NCBI GenBank assembly: GCA_049999765.1
Contig: JBNGIQ010009266.1
Coordinates: 132,447 to 176,743, forward strand
Direction of reading: 5' to 3'
DNA length: 44,297 bases
DNA from: Phaeoceros laevis
Taxonomy: Eukaryota; Anthocerotophyta; Anthocerotopsida; Notothyladales
The notes beneath the pieces were generated by a model. It had not been told where the DNA came from. It worked only from the letters and a program-made list of their open reading frames with translations, and made no database searches. How positions within the stretch are numbered: the stretch's first letter is position 1; each line of letters begins with the position of its first letter. This document shows, in pieces, positions 9,327 through 22,605 of this stretch. A program made the translations under genes and the position numbers.

Positions 9327-10225
9327 TCGATCGATGGATTGATCATCATAGCACCTAGATTTCTATCATTGCACCTAAAATTCCATACCTTGATTTGAAT
9401 TCTTTGAAGTAAAATTTCCTCCCTGTGAGCTTCCTTCATAAGGCTATATATGTCAAGATCAAGCCTGCTTTACATATATATACTAGTCATTACAACCACT
9501 TGCCACATGCCACAATGGTCAGTAACCAAAATACTCTCTAGTTGCAAGTGGAGGAGTTGAACTCACCTTTCCACCTAGTTGGAACCAGGGCCATAATGTT
9601 GTTCACAAAACTCTTGGATTCCGGGCAGATTCCTACATGCTTTATTTGCATGTAGGAATCTGGCTCATGTTGGACATGCATGTCTAAATGTATGTGCTTC
9701 TAATTTAAAAAGGGTTGGTAGTTAATTCTTTGTGATTGTGAAGAAGAAATATGTCCTTACACATGTCAAGCATATCTACAATGACTTCCTCAGCATGAAA
9801 AGATTCGTGTCTGGAGGTTCAAGATGAATTTGAGCCCAAATCACAACAAATTTTATCTACAGCATGCGCTAGAGCCTCTAACTTTATTGTAAAAAAGTCA
9901 ATTTCCAGCCTAGGTAGAGACCATAGAGGGAGTGCTGAATGAATAAAAACAAGTATAGACTGCCTGTGCTGGCAGTGCCGATAGTGGCACAAGTGAAAAG
10001 CCCTTCAACAAATAACATATCTCTACCTGCCAGCGCACGCTTTGCCTCATAATACAAATGCCCCACGTGCCACCGGTTTGCCGCTAGCTTTTGGTGGGTC
10101 ACCCTTTGCTCAGAGCCTGGGCTAGTTAGACTTACTGTCAAGAATCCGATAGGCGTAGGGGTGATTTCATCACATTCACAAGTAGCTGGAAGTCGAATTG
10201 CTCAGCTTTGCTATCAGCAGCACAG
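9327..10225. other. Intergenic, upstream region of the DUF7733-like gene
   Basis: No gene is recognised here. The last few hundred bases should hold the promoter and 5' leader of the gene starting at 10226, but I see no confident TATA element. Confidence 0.35.
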
Positions 10226-11082
10226 ATGTCGGGGAGGTTGACAGATTGTAGTCAGGGAGCTGGAGGAGCTTCAAGCAGGATCCTCGGGGGATCGCAGCCA
10301 CGGGGATTCCTTGGCACCCTTTCAATCTTGCAAATTCACCTGCTCGTTCTTACTCTGGTGCTGACGGCTGGCGGACTCGTCCCCGTGGAAGACGTGACTT
10401 TCGTCATCCTCATCTCAGCGTACATTGTGGTGTTGAACAAGGTTGCATTTCCGCCAGTCACCTCCGAAGTTCCCCCAAACTTTTTCAAGAGTAAGTGTTC
10501 CTCCTGGGCTTGCCCACTGAAGGTCAGTTTTAGTGGCCCTCAGGGTCAGGGGCGTCGGGCTAAGCATTCATTCCCCTTGGTGCAGAGACGCGGCTGTTTG
10601 TCCACTATGTGACACTGGGAGCAGTGGTAGGGCTCTTGTTGCCAGTGGGATACCTCCTGGGGTCATTTGTCCAAGGGGATAAGAAGGCCCTGCGGTCGGC
10701 GTCGCCACATCTTTTCTTGCTCTCATGCCAGGTACTGACTGAAAACTTTGCCTATGGGAATCCCTTGTCGCTGCTGGTAAGAGCTTTTGTGCCTATATCA
10801 TACAACACGCGGAGGCTGTTTACCATATCCGACTGGGCGAGAGCCGATTTTACCAAAGAGGTTGGGGACCTCGACTCAGGACTTGAAAGCGGCAGCATTC
10901 CTCCACAAGCAGGCGCCTGGATTTCCTTTGGGCAGATACTTGCTGGTGCCAACATGGTCTTTTGGACATTCAATCTGTTTGGGTTCCTGCTTCCGGTCTA
11001 CCTTCCTCAGGCCTTCCGAGCTCACTATGACGCGGACGCTTCCAGAAAGCAGAAGCACGTAGGTAAATCTAGTGTGGAATAG
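10226..11082 (+). CDS. DUF7733-type plant membrane protein
   Basis: There are two exons, 10226-10490 and 10586-11082. Donor A|GTAAGTG and acceptor TGCAG join in phase and give 253 residues. The start is the ATG at 10226, the first in frame. The N-terminus is Gly/Ser-rich. Then come hydrophobic segments at about residues 38-58 and 60-75, NFFKKTRLFVHYVTLGAVVG across the splice, a further helix, and a last one near FGFLLPVYLP. This pattern matches, from memory, plant multipass proteins grouped as DUF7733. Their function is not known to me. It probably resides in an endomembrane or plastid membrane, but I see no targeting signal. The C-terminus is basic (RKQKH). It converges with the UNC13-like gene, leaving only about 300 bases between their ends. 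Confidence 0.8.
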
Positions 11083-11397
11083 AAGAAAGGCCGTCTTTCT
11101 ATCAGCTTTGAACAACTACCACCAGAGTTAGGACATTTTCGGCACCAATTTGCGTTAGCAATTGCTGTTTAACAGCAGTGTTCACAATCATGGGCACTTC
11201 CGAGTCAATGTTTTGTATATTACAGAACTGGGATCATGGACAACGTTGTGATATCACAATGTTGCCGAGTCCCAAAAAAATGCGGTGCAAATCTCGAGTG
11301 CAAGGTGCTCCATTGCCACTACGAAACTTTACCTTCTCTGGCAGTGCTTTCGTGTCCAGAAATTTCCATCACAAGCCAAGGACTGAAAAGAAAGTCT

Positions 11398-14300
11398 TCA
11401 GGCTGAAATGTGCCTCTCGTCTGCCAGTTTGTGCCCGGACAAGCTCTTCTTCACAGTTCCTCCGAACACCAGCTTGTTCAGCTCCTTAACGACGTCTTCC
11501 GGCAAAAGCTTTGGGTCAGTGAAATCAACGAACTCTACCTGCAAAACACACCTTCGTAAGTGACAAGCCATCGCAATCTGCATCAACACTGCTTCAGACA
11601 CAGTACAATTCAAAAATGTCCAAATTGTACAACAATGGGGCACATACTCAAATCTCTGGTACTACCTAATGCAACCCATGAAAATTCTGCTCCAGACCAA
11701 CAAGTACACCAGATGAAGCAGCACAAACACAACACCCGCATGGAGTTTCCTGGCCCTCAGCAAATAAACACATGGAGGATTTACAGAAACTTCGATAAGT
11801 GGTTGTACACAGACATGGTTCCCTGATTTGAGCTCCACAATCACTCCACTTGCTCGGAGACCTCTCCTACCGGCGTGAATGCTTGTTATGTTCCCGTGAT
11901 CAATTTGTACGGTCTGCAATCATCCAACAGGGTGATGATTCTCATTCCTTCAGGTTGAGGAATTTACGAAAGTTCTGTACTATCAATTGCAAAGGTCTGG
12001 TTGTGAAGGAATCCACCTTTTCATTGTCGTTGTGTGCAAAAACCAATCGGGCAGCCAGAACTTTCAAGGTGCCAGGCTTCTTTGACAGAATTTGGTGTTT
12101 ACAACAGCGATACTCTGAATCAGAAAAAGAACGTCAACAATGCAGCAGTACTTCTTAGACTCGAAAGTCTAAAGCGAACCTCGCCCACCTTTCATAGCTG
12201 CTTGTACAGTTGAGCCATCTTCTTGACTTGCCCACGTAGACGCCATGTACTTTTCTAGAGATGCCCCGGTACCAGCTACCTACAACACAATTGAGTAGCA
12301 GCAACCATGTCAAGAAATGACCTGCCCCCAATGGCGTATTTTGCTTGAATAGAGGACTGCATAATTACTGCGAGAGACGTGCTGCAGACCTGCTTAAATA
12401 GAACCTGGCAAACAGCATTGCAATCAGCAATTTTTGAGAACTCCAAAGGTCGTTTGTTCAGAGGAACGACTGAGATTGTGTTGCTTGCAACGACATCGAC
12501 TCTCAGTATTCGATCCAAAGGGAGTTTAAAGAGCTTTCTGTCATCTGCTGCAGCCATGCTTGCATCGGCAAAACAAACATGCCTAGGGGTAACATATAGA
12601 GTACCCTGGCACCTCATCCAGTTTCTGACCAATGCATATAAATAAGGATACATCAGTAAGCTCCAGAAGGCAGTCTATTAAAACAAGCAAACAAGTCTGC
12701 CGATCGTGGCAAGGTCATCCAGATGGTAGGGCAAGAACCTGCAGCTGAATGAGTCGACCATTTCTTCATCCTTTGGCAGTCCGAAAACAAACTGAACACA
12801 AGGCAGTAAAGTGATCAGCCTTCTTACTAGCACCCGTTTTGTAGCAATGCAAGCACAGAAATTGCAACGACAAATTGAAATTGCAACCTACGACAATCAC
12901 CTGCATCATCTTGTTGTTTGCTATCAGACTCTGATGCATTACAATGTCCTGTGCCTCCTCATCACCTTTTTGCCTTAGGAGCCAAAGGTAGTCAAGCACA
13001 TGCAGCTCGGTCTCCGTTGATTCTGCTTGATCGGTTGGTAGATGTCCATTTGATAAAGGCAATTTGGCCTCCCGAGCTGGTACAGTGGGCTTTTTTTGTT
13101 GCTCTAGGTTGTTGTACTTATCCCATGCTTGCCAGTACAAGTTGCAGACTTTCTGTGTATCCAAATCCCAACTATCAAGGATCCTGCGGAGACGGGCAGT
13201 GGCTTCATCCATCTCTCTACTTGTGAGGCCAAGTCCACCTCCATAGAAATAGTCATAGAAGAAAGTCAGGCTCTCTCCCATTTTCGCTCTCTGGTCTGAC
13301 GTCATCGGATTCGGGTCTTCATCACGATTTAATGCAAATTCTTCCATGCAAAACATCAAAGCATGCGCTATCTCCTGGAAGTGAGCAGGAGCCGAATATT
13401 ATTAGACTTTTCTACAACCACAACTCCATCGAAGGACTGGAGAAACAGACTCTTGCACTTCTGTCAAGGAAAAGATGTTATTTTCAATACCTGAAGTATG
13501 CGTCGGAACACAGAAGGATGCAGCCACTGGTTCATAACACTAAGGTGCTCATCGAGGTACTCAGTTAATGGATGAAACTGCTCCTCAAGACCATCTTGTG
13601 CATGAGAACTAAGATCACAAAGAACATATTGCAGCTCACTTGCCAGATGGCTCTGCATGGCCATACAACAACAATGTTGCTTGTCTGCATCAGAGAAGAC
13701 TGTGGGCAACTTAGGTTCACACTTGGGCAGAGACTCTGACGGGACTTCCTATTCACCTGGATGTTCTCTACAATCGAGCCAATTGTGTTTGTTAAGCTTT
13801 GCTGCACGTAGTGATGCAGCTCTTTGAACTTTTGTCCAATCCAGGCTTTTGCATCCAAGTGAACGTTGATAGCACCGAACATATCATCGTCTGCACTATC
13901 TTCAATCCTGGAGCAAAAGCCAGTTAACATTGACGTGTGAGTCCAAGAGTACAATCTGAACACTTACAAAAGCTTCGACTCCCGATTTCGCTTTGGACAT
14001 ACCCAACCACTTCTTGATCTAGGTCAGGAAAATGTGTCTCAGAATTGCTCTCTGTCTTTACATCTTCCAACAACGGTCTCAACATGCGGTCCCACTGCAC
14101 TGACAACCGCTTTTCTAGGTCGAGCTCTTGCTCCAGGACACCATGCATGTCATTGAGCTGCACAAGTTCATAGCAGAGTTACTTAGATTGACAATACTCT
14201 TCACTGACCTGATCAGAAGGAAGAGTCAGCTGTACGAGGATCTGTTTTGTGCCTGCTGTTTTGTTTTCTAGACACAGAACAGCTGGGATGGAACAGATGC

Positions 14301-17300
14301 CCGGAGATTTCTTGAAGCAGCTAAAGAATCGAAGACACCTGCAGATCTTTAAGTCTTACATGAAAGAAACCCTAATGTAACACTCTCGAAGGAATTCGCC
14401 AGACTAACCTTTACACAAAGTGTTTTAGATAGCGAAAGGCGTGGTGTCTTGTTATTGGACTTGAAATGGCTCAAGATACCACGGTTCTCTGTAGAAAGCT
14501 CCTCAGGAAGCTCTTCCAAGCAGAGTTTCTCCAGAATCCCTACATACGTCTCTACGGCTGTGCAGATTGCAACTTCAACTTGTTGCAGATATCCCACACC
14601 AAACGGCAGGGACAGCAGACGGGAGGACATCTCATCCCCAACTTCCCCGATCATAAAAAACAGATCTGCCCAAAAAACCTCCATATTAAGCGACAGAACA
14701 GCAATTGAAGACATGCTGAACTTACGATGATGGGCTTAACACCAGCTGGCAGGATGACTGCGACTACTACATAACATGTGCTAACAGCAACTGTTCATAC
14801 CAACAAGAGAAAATGAGAAGAAAGCCCTTGTCTGAGGAGAAAGTGGCTCCCACTTTTCTGTACTCACGCTCGAACTTATCCAGCTACAGAAGAGAAAAAA
14901 CAGATCAGCTCTACAAATCCGAGCAGTCTCAGTTGAAGGAATTAAGGGCAGCCACTGGCTACGACGAGGTTTTATTTCCTTACTCGATCATCCTTGGTTT
15001 CGTGGTTGACAGCCATTGCGTAAGGTGTGCCTCAAAAAGGTCGTGCACATCCAAAAAGTTCAGGTTGACCCCAAGCCTTTCAATGTCCTCATGAAGGTGT
15101 AAAAGCTCTATTGCCAGATCCTGCAAGCTCATAGAATTGATGGACAAAGATGAATGTGAGTTGGAAGACGCATTTCACTGCATCAATCACGATTTTGTGT
15201 GAGAACATACCACATATTCTTGAGGGAATGTTTTTACAGATGCAGCTCCAACAAAGCTCTTCACATAAGAAGACACCTGCATTGAGAAAGCAACGCTCAG
15301 AAACACAAGCAGAAGCCCGTTGAAGTAAGATGATGAAAGTTGGGCACGAAAAGGTAAGGAGTACTCACCAACTTGTAATATACAGGAGCTGTAACGGAAG
15401 GCAAATAAAAATCATCAGGAAACGCTTCCACAAACGTGGTCCCATGTTCCGCAATATCGTTACAGATGCAGCGGATGGTTTTAACAATAGCCTGAGAACT
15501 AATTTCTCTCAGTTCTCCACTATACAGCGAGTCGTTTACCAGGTACTTGTGGAACCTTTTCTCACAAAAAGTCTGGTATGCGATCCAATGTACTGTCAGA
15601 GACGTGCCTACAGTAGCCCACATAGAGTACAAAAATGCATGTGGATTGGAGAAGACACAGTGCCTAATAAAGGAAGTGAAGACCTGCTCACCTGAACCCA
15701 GCTTCTAAGGGGAACGCTGATCTCATTGAGACTTAGGTCCCACCGCAGGATAAGTGACATCAGCTCAATAAGCTTGGATAGGGCTCCAGGTGGTTGGTTT
15801 TTTGGGAAGGCTGTTTGAAAATTTTCAACGACTTCCACCGCAGGTTTAACAAGCACTGGGCAACCAGCCAGAAAATGTTAGCATGAAGTAACTGCAACAG
15901 AGAAATCGAGCGAGAACAAATTGGGAATAGAATCTCACGTACAGGCGACAATATTGCTATGGACAGCAAGCTCGGTTTTTGTTAGCCTTCCCTCTTTTGC
16001 AGCAAGGCAAACGGGAGACCACTCTTGAACTAAGTAACTTAAGTAGTGGCCATCCGTATTGAACATTCCTGCCAGAACATGCACAATTCCTAGACTACAC
16101 CTTTCCTTGCGGACACCGTAGTGAGCTGCAAAGTTGGTAATTATTCTCTTCCATTGAGATCGTAGCTGATATTCTCCTGAGGATCACGCAGACGTCAGCC
16201 TCCTGGGTGTTTCAGCAGCAACAACCACCAAACGTTTCACAGTGCAATTCCAACAGCTGAAAGGACAACGACATCACTACCTTCCTTATGCTGATCGTAT
16301 GCCAATCGGATAAGTATGTCGTAGGCCCTTTCAATGTCATCAACCGGGGGTAGCAGCAGCGACTTGTTCGGGGGCGCATCTCTGTACGAGAGTTAACTAA
16401 CATAATTATGCCTGCAGGTAGAGCGTGGTTTGCGAAAATTGCTTGCCTGAAAACATTAGAGACGCACAAGTGGCAGCTACCTGTAAAAATGTTCGCATAT
16501 GCAAGCGATTTGCAGCGTCACTGTAGTTCCATTTTGCCGTCCTCTATCATCGGACAGCAGGTGATTCGTGACTGGACCCTTTCCTTGCACACCACCTTGA
16601 GCAAGGGCTTGTGCTTCGATATGACTGAAGGAGAGAGCGACTTGCCCTAAGAATGCATCCCCACTCCAAGGAGCTACCTGAGAAAAAGACACAGAGAAAA
16701 TCCTGCTTTTAGAAGGTTCCCAGAATGATGGAACTCAGATACTAGGCAGTCGTGTGCAGTCTGTGCGCAGACCTTTTTTCTCCTTTTACTTCTCTTACTG
16801 CTCTTCCTTTTAATGTATTCCTTGAACGAGCTTTTGGTGACGTTGCTCAATGCCAAATCAGTGTCTTGTCCCCCCACAGGCACTTCCAGTTTGTCCCACA
16901 CGTCGATCACGAGTCGGTCCTGCATACTGGACAGAGAACTAACAGTCAGTAAAACAAGACGAACAAACTAGATGGCTGTCATGCTCAACAACAATGATAG
17001 AGTACCACAACAGGTGAACAGACTAGCACTAGTGTCTATGAACCAACCTGCCTATTGGAATCCAAGAGGACATGCCATGCCATTCAGCACTATCAACACA
17101 ATTGACAGGATCTGTTAAATAGGCCGGTGTCCTTCCTGCTCCATCATCTGATTCACTGTCTGGCGATGGCATGTTTCCAGGTTTCGTTGGCAGTACAGTC
17201 ACGGAACAGTAAACTTGAAGACGCTGGGGGGCCTTTCCACACCCAAGTCTTGTCTGGCAGGACACACTAGATGGACGAAAATTGTCGCCCGAAATAACTT

Positions 17301-18558
17301 CAACTTGCACTGATGCTGAAAATGAGGGAAGAGTAGCGAGTAGATTTATCAACTTGGTCATCTCTCGGATCTCTTCTGCTTTCCAGGCTTCATAACATTG
17401 GGGATCGTCAAACAACGCTGGATAAGTGAAAGGGTCATCGTCGTGCTGAATCTTCTCGAGTCTTGCCATTACTTCTGCAAGAGTCAGACAGTCAGGGTGG
17501 TTACACGAACTGAGAGCCACTTCAAAGGTACATGCCACCCGCAAGAATAAATCCGAGCATATCATTTCCTTCAGGTCACCACAACTGTAGCTGCTGTGCA
17601 AAGTGAGCTACCTACGTTCTGTAGGTCTAGAATAGTAGCAGACTAACGTCAACATCAACAATTTGGGGGCAAAGAGCTTGCATTTGCAAGAATAGGAGTG
17701 CTTTTCTTGAGGCACGAAGCTCAAGGCAATGTTTGCCTTAACCCCAGTACCCTGGTAAGTTTTCAGCCCAAGTCTACTTGTCATAAGCCATTGCGGATTT
17801 CTAAAACTTGCTAGCAGCAAACCATTCCGAGGCATGCAAGATTGCAAAATGTTACGAGATTACCAAACACTTCATACAATGCAACGTGCCTAGAAAGCCA
17901 TGGGCATGTGAATTGTACCGGCCCTGCGATACTGAGCAACTTTCTGAGCACGGCTTTGGACACTGGTGTACACAGGCCCTTCCAAGCTTCGATACAAATG
18001 CCTGATGGTTTCTGCGTCCTGCATCAAATCTTCTAAGTTCTCGTCTTGTGCCTTTGGAGAGTAAATAGCTCGCAAAACAGCCTCACAGAGACGAGGGTCG
18101 TGGTACTCAAATCCATCTAAAGAATCCTGCACCCCATCCATGGCCGACAAAGGGGCGCTGAAATTGAGAGCCATCTGGCTGTTGATAAGATCTGTGATGT
18201 CAGTGACAGATATGTCGTCCATGTCCGCACTCTCCGAAGAAATGGACGGACGTCGAGAGTGGCTGCGGTATCCGTACTCCGCCTTGAGCTGCTTGGGCCC
18301 AGGTTTGACGGTCACCTCCTTGATGCGACCTGAGGCTGCGTTTGCCAGGCGGATGGTGGCACTGATCGGGGACTGGCCCTCGAGATTGTCCGCCTGGTGC
18401 GCATTGGACCTCAATTTCTGAAATGGCAGCCGGAACGCAGAATGTGTCGGGGCGCTGGAGTCCACCACAGCTTTGGATGGCAACACCAGCCGCTTGGGAT
18501 CATTGTCTTCTGCACTCGGATTGCGGACCGAGCTGCCAAGGCGGGTGAATTCCGGCAT
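11398..18558 (-). CDS. UNC13/MUN-like protein: C2 region, MHD1/MHD2, GRAM-like C-terminus
   Basis: I traced about 21 exons by splice signals and phase, for roughly 1,450-1,500 residues. Clear exons include 16677-16481, 16381-16281, 16125-15943, 15855-15692, 15120-14984, 14157-13968, 13907-13757, 13699-13491, 13374-12901, 12279-12189 and 11538-11398. The ATG at 18558 (MPEFTRLG) opens a disordered Ser/Arg-rich region. A C2 fold is suggested by VQVEVISGDNF, RLQVYCSV and QDRLVIDVWDKLEV. The region around LQDLAIELLHLHEDIERLGV resembles MHD1. HPLTEYLDEHLSVMNQ followed by FFYDYFYGGGLGLTSRE is a convincing MHD2. Next is a GRAM/PH-like stretch (GTLYVTPRHVCFAD, then LKSGNHV). Munc13 relatives tether vesicles and open syntaxin for SNARE assembly. 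The flowering-plant MUN proteins I remember (PATROL1/DUF810) look different. A role in exocytosis is inference. Exons 1-3, 8, 11, 17, 18 and 20 have uncertain ends. Confidence 0.72.
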
Positions 18559-18979
18559 CCTGACTGTCCGGACATAAAGCCAACCAGTTGGCTGTTTGCT
18601 CACTGACTTCACAATCCCCCCTGGACAGCTACGCTGGGCAGGACTGGAGGTTCCAGCATCACAAGGACGTACCTGGCTGCACAGATTCACGAGAGGGGAA
18701 GATGTCAAAAATAAAAGCAAAGCCAGATTTTTGAAGTATCACACAATTGCGGACTTTCCCCACACCAGCTTCCGGCACTTGAGAAAACCAACCGCACCAC
18801 CACGGAGAAGGGCATTGTGACAGGATGCTTACTCAATCCAGAGGCTAGCAGCGGATAGTTTGCAGCAAATGTAGGTTCGTTGCGGTTCCGAGTCCGAATC
18901 CTAGAGCATCCATGCCACAATCTCACGCCATTTGACTCCGCGCCGGTGAGTAAGAAGCAGAATTCTTACGCTAGCAAGC
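18559..18979. promoter_or_regulatory. Upstream region of the UNC13-like gene, possibly bidirectional
   Basis: This interval lies between the minus-strand ATG at 18558 and a plus-strand ATG at 18980. It should contain the leader and promoter of the UNC13-like gene. No TATA element stands out. Confidence 0.35.
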
Positions 18980-19717
18980 ATGAGCAGAAGCTTTCCTTCA
19001 CCGATTTGCCAGCTCAACCAGCAACAACTGGTGCTTCTTCAGCACCTGATCCCTAGCACCTATCTGCCTCGAAAACCAGCTCTCAACGGCAGGATTTGCC
19101 ACCGCAGCGTGGTGCTTCCCTTCGCTCAGCACAACCACCACCGGCTGGCCATTGCCTCCACCAAAGTGGCGCGGAATGCTAGCCGCTTCAAGGCCGCGTC
19201 ATCCGTGGCACTCGCGTTTCTCCCGGCGCTCCGCATCCCCTCCGCACAGCCGCTCTGCAGCAGCGCAAGTTCACTCAACCGCTGCAGCCCTCCCAGCACA
19301 GCCTGCCGGCCTCACTGCACTGCCGCTTCCACTTCCATTTCACCAATCCAGCTCCAATGTCAGTCACCTCCTGAATCTCCTAGGCGTCAAGCACCAGCGC
19401 AGCAAGGAGTGGAAGCAGAGCGGGGGCAGGAGGGAGGAAAGCAGGGACAGCAGCAGGAGCTGTGCGCTGATGAATTCCGGGAAGGTAGCAAGGAAGCAAC
19501 GCCGGTGGCTTGCGCACACCACCGAGCTTGGCGGCAATGCAGCGTGACTAGGAAGCAGGCTGCGCCACGAATGAGAGAGCTGGTGGACGGGGGCCTCACC
19601 TTCTTCCTCTCCACCCCTGCCTGCTATTGTTCCGCAATCGAAGTGTCCGGAGTCTTTGCTTGCTCGCTTTGTGCCTGTGCTCAGCAACGGCATCGTGCCA
19701 GGTGGTTGCTGAGGTGA
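18980..19717 (+). CDS. Hypothetical ORF with transit-peptide-like N-terminus
   Basis: A frame of 245 residues begins at an ATG (MSRSFPSPICQLNQQQ). The first 130 or so residues are rich in Ser, Ala, Arg and Pro and contain almost no Asp or Glu, as in a plastid or mitochondrial transit peptide. After about residue 135 it becomes Gln/Glu/Gly-rich low-complexity sequence. I recognise no domain. A second frame (19152-19547) overlaps it and has a similar composition, so the GC-rich DNA itself may explain both. It could be exon 1 of a spliced gene, but no downstream exon was found. Confidence 0.25.
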   Translation: MSRSFPSPICQLNQQQLVLLQHLIPSTYLPRKPALNGRICHRSVVLPFAQHNHHRLAIASTKVARNASRFKAASSVALAFLPALRIPSAQPLCSSASSLNRCSPPSTACRPHCTAASTSISPIQLQCQSPPESPRRQAPAQQGVEAERGQEGGKQGQQQELCADEFREGSKEATPVACAHHRAWRQCSVTRKQAAPRMRELVDGGLTFFLSTPACYCSAIEVSGVFACSLCACAQQRHRARWLLR

Positions 19718-22605
19718 GCCTGTCAGCCCAGGCTGGGTTTCGCCAACTCCGATACTTGCGCCAGGCCCTACCTCCTCCCTCCACGGTCCGGACGTACGTA
19801 CACACCTCGGGTAAGAGCAACATTTGTTTTTTCCACACTCCCGGTAGTCTGACTTCGAAAAGCAGAACAAACAGTGCAATAAAGGCTGTGCATACATGCC
19901 CCATGTCCGTCGTTGGCTACGGGTTGAAAAATTTGTACCCTACCGAGATTACTCGAGTCATCACTTGTGTGCATGCCTTGCAAACCCCGCCAAGGATTAC
20001 AGACATACTAACAAACCATAGACTAGAAGTTACGCCGTGCAAAGCAGTTACTTAATTGCCTCGTAGCTAGCACCGAACTTTTACCTGGGGAAGTATCGCC
20101 CTCGTCCAGGTGGGGTGATCATGTACCTGCCTGCCCCCGGTAAACGGCAGAAGATCAGCAGTCCCATTTATGACCTCGTGCCGTCGGTTGATGAAAAGGG
20201 AATCCAAGCCTGCGAAACATGAGCGCCATTATTGTATCACATCTAGTTTTAGTCTAATTATTCACCCAGTTACTCTTTTGGGGAGAAGGTCAAACCAACT
20301 GGAAGCGGCTGTCCAGGCACAACTGGAAGGCAGCACAGCGAAAAGCAAAGCAGGCCAGCCAGCTCACACTGGACCAGTTTCCCTCCCTCCTCCCTTGCTC
20401 TCGTCAACCCCTGCCAGTCACCCAGTTTCGCCCGAGTCAGTCCCCAGCCTGGCCCAGTTGCGCCAGCCAGCTCTACTATCCCCAATTATCCTGTTTTAGC
20501 TACTCTAGTCTACTCTAATAGGAAAAAAGGCTGTCCCGGTACTTGCCTCTCAAATGCCACCCGGGAAACCAATGAGGGGCTCTTGGTGATGCAGCCTTTG
20601 GACAGTTGGCCTCCACTTTTTCCAGTTCGAAGGGCTCCCTTCCTCCCGAGTCCGCACAATTCTCACAATGGCAGACTAGTTTAAAGAGAACACAGCCCGA
20701 CACCCGCCGACAGGCAAACGAAAAGCAAGAATAGCAGCACCTCCACTAGCTGCGAACAAGCCAAAGGGTCCCACGGACACGGTGCCCTACAGTAAAAACA
20801 CGAAAAACAGAATCAGTGGCTGGATTTTGCTTTCACCGACATAGCACCACCACCAGTAGCTCGACGGAGAGGAGAGGGGACTGCACCTGTAGTCCAGCAC
20901 ACAGTTCAACAAGGACGTGCACAATAGGTGGCAATTGTGCAGCACAGCTTTTGAATCATGCTTTCTTTCATTCACCTGCACCTGACTCCCTTCGAGGTTT
21001 CCTGATGCACAGAATAGTCGTATAAACAGTAGCCAATCCAACTGGTGTTTTTAGACTGTAGTCCAGATAATGCAACCAGCCAGCCAGTCTCTCTTCGTGT
21101 CAACGCATCTGACTAGAACGGATAAGAGCAAGCAGAAGGAGCCATTATACATGGTTTCCCTCGTGAATGCGCATTGCAAGCTGCTATAGTACCACAATAA
21201 AAGCTGGCTGGCTCCTTCTGCCCCGCATTTCATCATTCCTTGCGGTACTTGGTACATACACATTCATACTGACACAATCTCAGACGCAACAGGTGTGCCT
21301 CCAGTCACGCCACCGTCGTCAACCTAACCACCACGGAACTTGATGGAAGTAAGCGAGCTTAGCGAAGGTACTCACCGAGATGAGATGAATCTCCCTTAGA
21401 CTAATCGCTCTCATGCGGTACTACCGGTTGCAATTCGCTGAACCCTAGGCAGGCTCTTTCCACTTTGTAGCTCCTCTTGCCTGCCTCTTACCATCGACGG
21501 CAGGAATCCCGGCGGGTGTCGCCCATGCTGGAGACGTGATCTGGACGTGCTCACTCGCCCGCACGCAACGCCATGCTCACTCAAAACCCGCAGGGAACAA
21601 CGCACATGAGCCCTACACATGTCCGTCTGTACAGGCAGCCATTGCCGGTAAAGAACCGATGCCATGTCATTGTGTAGAGCAAACGCTCCCCGCCTGGCGT
21701 CACGGGATGCTCAAGCTGCGCACTTGATGCCGCTGCCTACCTGCCTGTCTGCCATGCCCTCCCCTTCCCTCCGGCTCCCCTACGCCCGCGTGTTCCCCTC
21801 CCTGCCGACGCCGTGCTGCGAGCCGCTAATCTTCTCGAGACCCGCATTGCTCTAACCAAGCTGGCCTGACTGATGAAACCAAGTAAAATTGCTATGGCAA
21901 AGGTTGCTCTTTCTCGTCCGTTATGGAGACCTCCCTCTCCCGAGTTACTCGATCACACGTCATGCACAGTAGTACGCATACAGGTCTGCACTGCAGGAGG
22001 AAATCATCACCTTCTTCAATCTGTCCTCACCGTGCTTGGACATGGTACAACCCTACATCAACCAACTCGCTCCTCATGAGCCCGCAAAGGAGTGCACGCA
22101 AGCCATGAGTCCCCTGGTTCACCGTGCAAGGCGAAACTCTTTGCCACGTCCACCTTGAGAGGGTAAATCTGTGTCACCATCCGGCGCCGGGTGAATCGTG
22201 TTTGCTGCTTGCCTGCAGTCAGGTTGGCGTAGTTGAGGTTCGGGTTTAATTTGCCGCACTACGAATGCACGGAGAGTGAGCATATCCTCGTGGATGCACT
22301 CTGAGAACTTGATAGGACAAGAATGCTGATGAAGTCTCATTTGTCCCTTCGTCGGCATCGGACAGTTTTATCTACTTTCCTACTTCACTCGATCAACATG
22401 AAGATACTGCAGTACTACCAGTGCAGTGGAAGCAGGCATTCTGTTGTGCGGTGCCGCTCCAGACGAAGACGCTGCTGTGCATGGTATGGTGTTATGGCAA
22501 CATCTAGTAAGCTGATGCAAGGGCACCGTGCAAGGGTGCAGGAACGGAAACTTGTGCACAAAAGAAGTCTGGACAGAGTTGTATCCAGCAAGCAGGAGGT
22601 ATAAC
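19718..22605. other. Long stretch without a recognisable gene
   Basis: Both strands hold only frames under about 110 codons with no family resemblance. There are C/T-rich and AGC-rich patches (around 20330-20480 and 21720-21840) but no LTR, TIR or tRNA signal that I could see. It may hold untranslated or noncoding transcripts. Confidence 0.4.

Noticed and set aside
19364-19904. Minus-strand frames of 102-177 codons
   Set aside because: They are low-complexity, lack any domain, and overlap frames on the other strand of similar quality; GC-rich composition explains them.
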